Source of the DNA: an uncultured Porphyromonadaceae bacterium
Lineage (GTDB): Bacteria; Bacteroidota; Bacteroidia; Bacteroidales; Muribaculaceae
Length of the DNA stretch: 5,353 bases
Assembly: GCA_947177595.1 (NCBI GenBank)
Contig: CAMWUZ010000134.1
Coordinates: 1-5,353 of the forward strand
Reading direction: 5' to 3'
This document shows positions 1 through 5,353 of this stretch, in pieces. The number at the start of each line of letters is the position of its first letter. Positions within the stretch are counted from its first letter, which is position 1. Under the pieces are notes generated by a model, which did no database searches, had not been told where the DNA came from, and was given only the letters and a program-made list of their open reading frames with translations. The position numbers and the translations under genes are program-made.

Positions 1-117
1 CTCTCTGACAACATTCGCAAATATGAAGCGGTTTTCGGTGAGATAACCCATACCGAACCGATTGGAGCAAAGAAAAACGAAATACCCAATCCTTTTATGG
101 GCGGTGGAAACGCTTAA
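1..117 (+). CDS. DUF3467-type small protein, C-terminal end only
   Basis: An open frame enters from the left edge and stops at TAA 115-117, leaving 38 residues. It begins with LSDNIRKYEAVFGEI and ends with a Pro/Gly-rich tail, NPFMGGGNA. The stretch DNIRKYEAVFGEI followed by a short variable, glycine-rich tail matches my memory of the C-terminus of DUF3467 proteins. These are small proteins of about 100 residues, common in Bacteroidota and of unknown biochemical role. In many Bacteroidota the gene sits next to rpoB/rpoC, so RNA polymerase genes may lie just to the left, but that is inference. The start and most of the domain are outside the window. The cut is by the window edge, so there is no reason to call it broken. 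Another small protein with a similar tail cannot be excluded. Confidence 0.65.
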   Translation, partial: LSDNIRKYEAVFGEITHTEPIGAKKNEIPNPFMGGGNA

Positions 118-164
118 TCAGTATCAATTCTCAAGTTTCAACGACTAAATCAAAACCTCACGCT

Positions 165-1652
165 ATGAAACCAAACAATCTCACCATCTATAATTCCCTC
201 TCCCGAAACAAAGAGACGTTCACGCCTATTAATCCCGGAAAGGTTGGAATGTATGTGTGTGGTCCCACGGTGTATGGTGACGGTCATCTCGGTCATGCCA
301 GACCGGCTATCACTTTCGATATACTTTACCGTTACCTGCGTCACCTCGGTTATGCGGTAAGATATGTAAGAAATATCACCGATGTGGGGCACCTGGAGCA
401 CGATGCTGATGAAGGCGAGGATAAGATAGCGAAGAAGGCGCGGTTGGAACAGCTTGAGCCAATGGAGGTTGTGCAGCATTATCTCAACCGTTACCATAAG
501 GCGATGGAGAAGCTGAATGTGCTTCCGCCATCAATTGAGCCGCACGCATCCGGTCACATCATCGAGCAGATTGAATACATCAAGAAGATTCTCGAATCCG
601 GATATGCCTACGAGAGTGAGGGTTCTGTATATTTTGACGTGAACAAATATAACCGCGACAATCACTATGGGAAGCTGTCGGGTAGGAACATTGACGAGCT
701 ACTTGCAACTACACGCGTGCTTGACGGTCAGAGCGAGAAGCGGAATCCGGCAGACTTCGCTCTATGGAAAAAAGCAGCTCCCGAGCACATCATGCACTGG
801 CCAAGCCCCTGGAGCGAAGGTTTCCCCGGCTGGCACCTCGAATGCTCTGTGATGGGCGAGAAATATCTTGGCGAGACCTTTGATATTCACGGGGGCGGAA
901 TGGATCTGAAATTCCCTCACCATGAATGCGAGATAGCCCAGTCTGTGGCACATAACGGTCATGACGCTGTGCGCTACTGGATGCACAATAACATGATTAC
1001 CATCAACGGACAGAAGATGGGTAAATCTCTCGGCAACTTCATAACCCTTGATGAGTTTTTCACAGGTTCTCATCCGCTGCTCGAACAGGCATATTCGCCT
1101 ATGACAGTGCGCTTTTTCATTTTGCAGGCACACTATCGCGGAACAGTTGATTTCAGCAATGAAGCGCTCAAAGGAGCTGAAAAAGCCCTTCAGAGACTTC
1201 TTGAGGCATATCGCCGTATTGCCGTGCTTAAACCGTCAGAGACGTCAGAAGTAGATATCGCCACGCTTACCGCAAAGTGCTATGAGGCTATGGATGATGA
1301 TCTTAACACCCCTGTTGTCATTGCTAATCTCTTTGAGGCGGCTTCACTTATCAACAAAATCAACGACGGCACTCTTAAAGCCACTCAGGATGATATAGAT
1401 GCCCTCAAGGCATTGTTTGAAACATTCCTTTTCGACCTACTTGGCATCATGCCCGATACTACCGCTGCGGATACTCCCGGAGTGGCGACAAAGCCGTATG
1501 AGCAGGCGGTTGATCTTCTCCTTGAAATCCGTGCTAAAGCTAAAACGGATAAGGACTGGACAACCAGCGACCTCATCCGCGACCGTCTCAACCAGGCTGG
1601 CTTTGATGTCAAAGACACTAAGGACGGCTTTGAATGGTCACTCAAACCTTGA
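165..1652 (+). CDS. cysS: Cysteinyl-tRNA synthetase (CysRS), complete
   Basis: Cytoplasmic class I aminoacyl-tRNA synthetase (EC 6.1.1.16) that joins cysteine to tRNA-Cys using ATP. It has 495 residues, a normal length. The Rossmann catalytic core carries the HIGH motif as HLGH (residues 41-44) and the KMSKS loop as KMGKS (284-288). Zinc ligands that select cysteine, by alignment to the E. coli enzyme, are C32 (in MYVCGPTVYG), C227 (in GWHLECS), H252 and E256 (in FPHHECE). The block NITDVGHLEHDADEGEDKIA is also typical. A helical DALR-type tRNA-binding region follows at about 350-420, and the C-terminus ends in the usual VKDTKDGFEW. The Gly in KMGKS is, as I recall, normal for Bacteroidales CysRS. 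The ATG at 165 puts the first strand (LTIYNSLSR) at the expected place. There is no clear Shine-Dalgarno site. The 47-base gap upstream (118-164) shows no TAnnTTTG element, so it may be read with the upstream gene. Confidence 0.98.
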   Translation: MKPNNLTIYNSLSRNKETFTPINPGKVGMYVCGPTVYGDGHLGHARPAITFDILYRYLRHLGYAVRYVRNITDVGHLEHDADEGEDKIAKKARLEQLEPMEVVQHYLNRYHKAMEKLNVLPPSIEPHASGHIIEQIEYIKKILESGYAYESEGSVYFDVNKYNRDNHYGKLSGRNIDELLATTRVLDGQSEKRNPADFALWKKAAPEHIMHWPSPWSEGFPGWHLECSVMGEKYLGETFDIHGGGMDLKFPHHECEIAQSVAHNGHDAVRYWMHNNMITINGQKMGKSLGNFITLDEFFTGSHPLLEQAYSPMTVRFFILQAHYRGTVDFSNEALKGAEKALQRLLEAYRRIAVLKPSETSEVDIATLTAKCYEAMDDDLNTPVVIANLFEAASLINKINDGTLKATQDDIDALKALFETFLFDLLGIMPDTTAADTPGVATKPYEQAVDLLLEIRAKAKTDKDWTTSDLIRDRLNQAGFDVKDTKDGFEWSLKP

Positions 1653-1672
1653 TTCAACCCAATCACACCGGC

Positions 1673-4231
1673 ATGGAAAAAATTAAACGGATCATATCCT
1701 CGCCCCGCTTTATCGGCGGTATTATTTCGATAGTAGCAATTGCTATAATATCATTTGTATATTTCTACCCTGATGCCGCACAGGGGAATCAGTTGCGTCA
1801 GCACGATATGCAGCAGGGCGCGGCGATAGGGCAGGAGGCTAAGGTTTTTCATGAAACCACCGGTGAGACAACCCGCTGGACCAATTCCCTCTTTTCCGGA
1901 ATGCCTACATTCCAGATTTCACCCTCATACCCCTCCGACTCACTCTTCACCTGGTTGAACAAGGTGATGGGTCTCGGGCTTCCGGATCCGGCTAATCTTC
2001 TCGCGATGATGATGCTCGGCTTCTTCATTCTGCTGATGGCGATGAAGATGCGCTGGTATGTGGCTCTGCTCGGTGCGATTGCTTACGGATTCTCCTCCTA
2101 TTTTATTATTATTATAGGTGCAGGGCATATCTGGAAATTTATAACCCTCGCCTATATTCCCCCGACAATTGCCGGAGTGATTCTGTGCTATCGCGGTCGT
2201 TATCTGTCCGGTGCCGCACTCGCCGCTCTCTTCTCCATGCTCCAGATCAGCAGCAACCATGTGCAGATGACCTACTATTTTCTCTTTGTCATCGCCGGAC
2301 TCGCGATTGCTTACCTTGTCAAGGCGGTCAGAAATCATTCTGTAGGCAAATGGGCTATTGCGACTGTAATACTCGCCGCTTCCGGAGCACTCGGCGTGGT
2401 GGCTAACCTCCCGTCGCTCTATAGCACGTACGAGTATTCCAAATACACCATGCGTGGCGGTCACAGCGAGCTAAACCGTGACCAGAGTAGTGCCACGGCA
2501 GGACTTGACCGTGACTATATCACCCAATACAGCTACGGCACATCCGAATCATTCACGCTACTGATTCCTAATGTCAAGGGCGGAGCTACAAACAAGCCTG
2601 AGAAAGGTGAGAACCGTCAGTTGTCTCTCTCATCCCTTCCCGGGGCGCAGGAAATGGTAAATCAGTCGCAGCTTTCTCCTCAGGAAGCTCGCTATCTGGA
2701 ATATATGAGTCAGTATTTCGGTGAGCCGGAGGGTACGAACGGTCCCGTTTATGTGGGAGCGATTGTATTCGCCCTCTTCCTTCTCGGCTGTGTCATTGTC
2801 AAAGGACCCGTCAAATGGGCGCTCATTGTCCTCACCGTTTTCTCTCTTCTCCTTGCTCTCGGGCGCAACTGTATGTGGCTTACCGATATGATGATTGATT
2901 ATATGCCGATGTACAGTAAATTCCGCACGGTAGAGAGCATTCTTGTCATCGCGGAATTCACAATGCCGCTTCTCGCTGCTATGGCTATTCAGAAAATTGT
3001 GACCGCAAAGGAGAAATGGCAGCAGTTCCGCAAGCCGCTTCTCTGGTGTTTCGGCATCTCGGCAGGAATCTGTCTTCTCGGCTTTCTCTTCCCGGGAATT
3101 TTCGGAAGCGCTATCACCGACAATGACCGTGCCATTGATTCCATGATAGCTTCCCAGCTTGCGGCAATGGGGCTGGATTCCGAGAGTGCTGCCGTATTCT
3201 CCCTCCAGAATCCACGGCTTTACAACGCCGTTGAGGAGCTTCGTCATTCACTCGTGTCAGCCGACTGTCTCCGCAGCTTCCTCTTTATCGTCGCAGCCGG
3301 AATTGTTCTCTTCATGTATATCCGCAAGCAACTGAAAGCGCTCCCCGCTGTTATCGCCTGCGCTTTCCTCATTCTCGCCGACCTATTCTCTGTAAACAAA
3401 CGCTATCTCAATACCGACAGCTTCCTGACGCCACAGTTGTCGCAATCAAATCCTTTCCCTCTGTCTGATACAGACCGGGCTATTCTCTCCGACACTACTT
3501 CGAGCTATAGGGTTATGGATATACCTCGCTTCTGGCAGGCGGCACCCTCATATTATCATAAGACTATCGGTGGCTACCATGCGGCAAAACTCACCCGCTA
3601 TCAGGATATGATTGACCGGCACCTCTCACACTTCCTCCAGGGCAGTCAGACAGATGCCGACTGGGAAGTGCTCAATATGCTCAACGCAAGATATATCATA
3701 GACCCCTCAGGCAACGCCATGTTCAATAATGAGGCTCTTGGAAATGCCTGGCTGGTTGATACCCTTGCATTTGTAGATGGTCCCGATGCAGAGATGGCGG
3801 CGCTTTCCGGCATTTCCACCGCAAGTGTCGCGGTTGCCGACCGTTCTTTTGCCGCGGTTCTCAAAGCACCGGCGGCTTCAGCTCAGGGTGATACTATCTT
3901 CCTCACATCATATGCGCCTAACCGTCTCAGATACCACTCTTCAACAGTTGCTCCCGCACTTGCGGTATTCTCGGAAGTCTATTTCCCGTGGGGTTGGAGC
4001 GCAACTGTTGACGGCACACCCGTAGAGATTGGCAGAGTTAATTATCTCCTGCGCGCCATCAATCTTCCCGCAGGAAGTCACACCGTTGAGATGTGGTTTG
4101 ATCCTCCGGCGGTCAAAGCCTCGGTTACAGCCGCGAAAATCTCGGTCATTCTGATTTATCTGCTGCTCGCCGCTGCGATTGTTTTAACCATCCTTCGCAA
4201 GCCGGATGAACAGCATGATAAAATGGCTTAG
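1673..4231 (+). CDS. YfhO-family polytopic membrane protein (GT-C-like)
   Basis: Large inner-membrane protein of 852 residues, recognised as the Bacteroidota form of YfhO (PF09586). Hydrophobic segments lie at about 13-32, 107-124, 128-149, 157-173, 177-193, 201-219, 227-247, 359-378, 381-397, 423-441, 456-476, 535-551, 555-573 and 823-843, about 14 in all. The first long loop carries QHDMQQG (D45) and RWTNSLFSGMPTF (68-80), in the position where GT-C glycosyltransferases keep their acidic catalytic residue. GAGHIWKF (149-156) and SSNHVQMTYY (193-202) are also family-like. A soluble region at 574-822 ends with the family signature: FSEVYFPWGW from 766, then TVDGTPVEI, NYLLRAINLPAGSHTVEM. Family members are thought to transfer sugars from lipid carriers (Gram-positive YfhO modifies teichoic acids); the substrate here is unknown. 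The ATG at 1673 is preferred to the in-frame ATG at 1634, which overlaps cysS and adds 13 polar residues. The gene follows cysS by 20 bases and overlaps the next gene. Confidence 0.9.
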   Translation: MEKIKRIISSPRFIGGIISIVAIAIISFVYFYPDAAQGNQLRQHDMQQGAAIGQEAKVFHETTGETTRWTNSLFSGMPTFQISPSYPSDSLFTWLNKVMGLGLPDPANLLAMMMLGFFILLMAMKMRWYVALLGAIAYGFSSYFIIIIGAGHIWKFITLAYIPPTIAGVILCYRGRYLSGAALAALFSMLQISSNHVQMTYYFLFVIAGLAIAYLVKAVRNHSVGKWAIATVILAASGALGVVANLPSLYSTYEYSKYTMRGGHSELNRDQSSATAGLDRDYITQYSYGTSESFTLLIPNVKGGATNKPEKGENRQLSLSSLPGAQEMVNQSQLSPQEARYLEYMSQYFGEPEGTNGPVYVGAIVFALFLLGCVIVKGPVKWALIVLTVFSLLLALGRNCMWLTDMMIDYMPMYSKFRTVESILVIAEFTMPLLAAMAIQKIVTAKEKWQQFRKPLLWCFGISAGICLLGFLFPGIFGSAITDNDRAIDSMIASQLAAMGLDSESAAVFSLQNPRLYNAVEELRHSLVSADCLRSFLFIVAAGIVLFMYIRKQLKALPAVIACAFLILADLFSVNKRYLNTDSFLTPQLSQSNPFPLSDTDRAILSDTTSSYRVMDIPRFWQAAPSYYHKTIGGYHAAKLTRYQDMIDRHLSHFLQGSQTDADWEVLNMLNARYIIDPSGNAMFNNEALGNAWLVDTLAFVDGPDAEMAALSGISTASVAVADRSFAAVLKAPAASAQGDTIFLTSYAPNRLRYHSSTVAPALAVFSEVYFPWGWSATVDGTPVEIGRVNYLLRAINLPAGSHTVEMWFDPPAVKASVTAAKISVILIYLLLAAAIVLTILRKPDEQHDKMA

Positions 4232-4727
4232 GAAAATCGCGTCTCTGCCGCTTCGCGCATGGCGCTCCCGGGGTTTTGGCGTTCATTCGCCGTTTGCCTT
4301 TGGTTTTATCACCGGAGTGCTACGCTCCAATGGCGGCGGATACTATGCATACGAGTCAATTGGCTCATCCTCACAGGCGAGACGGCTCTATCGGATCATT
4401 CTGTCACTTGCCCCGGAAACGGTTGTGGTGACAGGTCCGCTTGATGATGCGTGTTCGGTCGCGGTATCCCTCTCTCGATCAGAGGCTGCCGCTGCATCAC
4501 GAAGCCCCAAGCTCGCCGTTGTGCCTCCCGAAGCGGTTGTCGGCATATCCTATCTCCGCACCATACTCGCCGCAGGAGGTGCAGTCGTTTTTACCGATAT
4601 CCGCGATGCCCGTTCTGCTGAAATTTTAGCCGAGATATCCCCTGCAGGCATGGCTTTCGCAGGGCTGCGTCAGGCAATAGTAGTAGGCGGCAATCTCCCC
4701 CGTCAAACTTTCCCCCTCCTTATATAA
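4206..4727 (+). CDS. Small methyltransferase-like protein, apparently degenerate; function unknown
   Basis: A 173-residue soluble protein. The basic N-terminus (IKWLRKIASLPLRAWRSRG) is not a signal peptide. RGFGVHSPFAFGFITGVLR (22-40) and YYAYESI (46-52) resemble the opening of a Bacteroidota family usually annotated as SAM-dependent methyltransferases. Near the end, GGAVVFTDI (124-132), GMAF (148-151), AIVVGG (157-162) and LPRQTF (164-169) match, from memory, the late strands and tail of the same family. The region where the SAM-binding glycine loop should be reads VVVTGPLDDACSV (73-85), with no GxGxG, and the middle is shorter than I would expect. Catalysis is therefore doubtful; it may be a degenerate or structural relative. 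Other frames show no displaced pieces, so a frameshift is unlikely. The start is ATG 4206 or ATG 4215 (in frame, three codons later); both lie inside the YfhO gene, giving 26 or 17 bases of overlap and suggesting coupled translation. xerD follows after 16 bases. Confidence 0.72.
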   Translation: MNSMIKWLRKIASLPLRAWRSRGFGVHSPFAFGFITGVLRSNGGGYYAYESIGSSSQARRLYRIILSLAPETVVVTGPLDDACSVAVSLSRSEAAAASRSPKLAVVPPEAVVGISYLRTILAAGGAVVFTDIRDARSAEILAEISPAGMAFAGLRQAIVVGGNLPRQTFPLLI

Positions 4728-4737
4728 TATAATAAGG
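4718..4737 (+). repeat. Short inverted repeat spanning the stop of the methyltransferase-like gene and the xerD leader
   Basis: CCTTAT (4718-4723) is the exact reverse complement of ATAAGG (4732-4737), with an 8-base AT-only loop. The left arm lies in the last sense codons and the TAA stop (4725-4727) falls in the loop. The right arm contains the AAGG that could serve as the xerD ribosome-binding site. The stem is only 6 pairs, four of them A-T, and no T-run follows, so it does not look like a terminator. It could be a weak RNA hairpin or chance in an AT-rich patch. Confidence 0.4.
4734..4737 (+). promoter_or_regulatory. Possible ribosome-binding site of xerD
   Basis: AAGG ends 6 bases before the ATG at 4744, a workable Shine-Dalgarno spacing. 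It supports this ATG as the xerD start. Bacteroidota often initiate without Shine-Dalgarno pairing, and an A-rich leader may matter as much. The site lies in the right arm of the inverted repeat at 4718-4737. Confidence 0.4.
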
Positions 4738-4743
4738 TGTGTA

Positions 4744-5353
4744 ATGACTCCCGACTATACGACTCTAATCGACTCCTTTGATGCCCACCTTCTCCTTGAG
4801 CGCGGACTAAGTGTCAATACCCGCGAGGCTTATGTGGCGGACATACGTCGCCTTGCCGAATATCTTGACGTCCAGGGGTTATATCCTGATGCGGTCACAG
4901 TCGATCACCTGCGCGCCTACTGCGCTGACCTTCACGAGCTCGGCATAGCGCCTCGCTCCCAGGCGCGAATAGTCTCGAGCATAAAAGCCTTTTTCCGTTT
5001 CCTCCGGTATTCGGGTGCTGTTCCGGTAAATCCGACAGAGCTGCTTGAGACTCCACGAACGGGGCTTCATCTGCCCGAAGTGCTGTCGGTAGATGAAATT
5101 GACGCGCTCATTGATGCTATTGACCCTAATACCGACGAAGCCGTGAGGAATCATGCGATTATTGAGACCCTCTATAGCTGCGGGCTCCGCGTTTCCGAAC
5201 TTGTTAACCTTGAAATACCGCGTGTATATCTCGATGAGGGCTATCTCCTTGTCACCGGCAAAGGCTCCAAAGAGAGGCTTGTGCCGATTTCCCAACCCGC
5301 GGCGGCGGCTATTTCCGATTATCTCGCGGAGCGTCCTCTCACTCCGGTAAAAC
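4744..5353 (+). CDS. xerD: Tyrosine recombinase XerD, N-terminal 203 residues, cut by the window edge
   Basis: Site-specific tyrosine recombinase that, with its XerC partner, resolves chromosome dimers at dif during division. The frame opens at ATG 4744 and is still open at the last base; 203 of roughly 300 expected residues are seen. Residues 1-100 form the SAM-like core-binding domain (FDAHLLLERGLSVNTREAY, then SSIKAFFRFL). The linker TELLETPRTGLHLPEVLSVDEI (about 98-119) favours XerD over XerC. The catalytic domain then begins: LYSCGLRVSELVNL supplies the first catalytic arginine, R149, and VTGKGSKERLVPIS supplies the catalytic lysine, K173, matching R148 and K172 of E. coli XerD. The HxxR box, the second His and the tyrosine nucleophile lie beyond the edge, so an intact active site cannot be confirmed. 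An AAGG sits 6 bases before the ATG. A mobile-element integrase is possible, but the sequence and the housekeeping context argue for the chromosomal XerD. Confidence 0.92.
   Translation, partial: MTPDYTTLIDSFDAHLLLERGLSVNTREAYVADIRRLAEYLDVQGLYPDAVTVDHLRAYCADLHELGIAPRSQARIVSSIKAFFRFLRYSGAVPVNPTELLETPRTGLHLPEVLSVDEIDALIDAIDPNTDEAVRNHAIIETLYSCGLRVSELVNLEIPRVYLDEGYLLVTGKGSKERLVPISQPAAAAISDYLAERPLTPVK

Noticed and set aside
150..497. A 115-codon open frame on the - strand over the 5' end of cysS
   Set aside because: It mirrors the conserved HLGH region of cysS and shows no recognisable features, so it is a shadow.
762..1133. A 123-codon open frame on the - strand inside cysS
   Set aside because: It is opposite the catalytic core of cysS, including the KMGKS region, and has no domain of its own.
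2103..2114. Four TTA repeats in the YfhO gene, a possible phase-variable tract
   Set aside because: The repeat unit is three bases, so slippage would only add or remove an Ile within a membrane segment and could not switch the frame; four copies is also short.
1940..2464. A 174-codon open frame on the - strand inside the YfhO gene
   Set aside because: Antisense shadow: low-complexity His/Glu-rich translation with no family resemblance.
2630..3247. A 205-codon open frame on the - strand inside the YfhO gene
   Set aside because: It lies wholly antisense to a well-supported gene. Its translation is rich in charged residues and His with no recognisable domain, as expected from the complement of a membrane-protein gene.
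4721..4735. AT-rich run TATATAATATAATAA before xerD as a promoter
   Set aside because: It resembles a sigma-70 -10 box by chance, but Bacteroidota use a TTTG / TAnnTTTG promoter and neither element is present in the 16-base gap.
4879..5295. A 138-codon open frame on the - strand opposite xerD
   Set aside because: The + strand translates to a clear XerD with its catalytic Arg and Lys; the antisense product resembles nothing I know.
4744..5353. The recombinase as a sign of a mobile element or integron
   Set aside because: The sequence fits chromosomal XerD, the neighbours are housekeeping genes, and no attachment site, direct repeat or cargo gene is visible.

Overview
The window reads as a stretch of ordinary core chromosome from a Bacteroidota bacterium, most likely a Bacteroidales member (Muribaculaceae- or Bacteroides-like). 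The support is the close fit of the cysteinyl-tRNA synthetase, the XerD N-terminus and the DUF3467-type C-terminus to Bacteroidales versions as I know them, plus the near absence of good Shine-Dalgarno sites. The taxon is inferred by recognition, not by a search.

All recognisable genes lie on the + strand and are tightly packed. Positions 1-117 hold the last 38 codons of a small DUF3467-type protein. A 47-base gap follows, then cysS (165-1652, cysteinyl-tRNA synthetase, complete). After 20 bases comes a large polytopic membrane protein of the YfhO family (1673-4231). Its end overlaps the start of a small protein (4206-4727) that looks like a shortened, motif-poor relative of a Bacteroidota methyltransferase-like family. 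After 16 bases xerD begins (4744) and runs off the right edge, with the N-terminal core-binding domain and the first two catalytic residues visible.

The spacing suggests a run of co-transcribed genes. I saw no Bacteroidota-type TAnnTTTG -7 element in any intergenic gap, and no convincing intrinsic terminator. The genes do not form one pathway: they cover tRNA charging, a probable lipid-linked glycan or envelope function (YfhO, GT-C-like), an unassigned methyltransferase-like protein, and chromosome dimer resolution (XerD). No tRNA, rRNA, CRISPR array, insertion sequence or phage gene is visible, and no stretch above 300 bases lacks a gene.

I did not find a clear new multi-gene system. The items most worth a second look are the degenerate methyltransferase-like protein, its overlap with the YfhO gene, and a small inverted repeat that would pair the ribosome-binding site of xerD with the last codons of the preceding gene.
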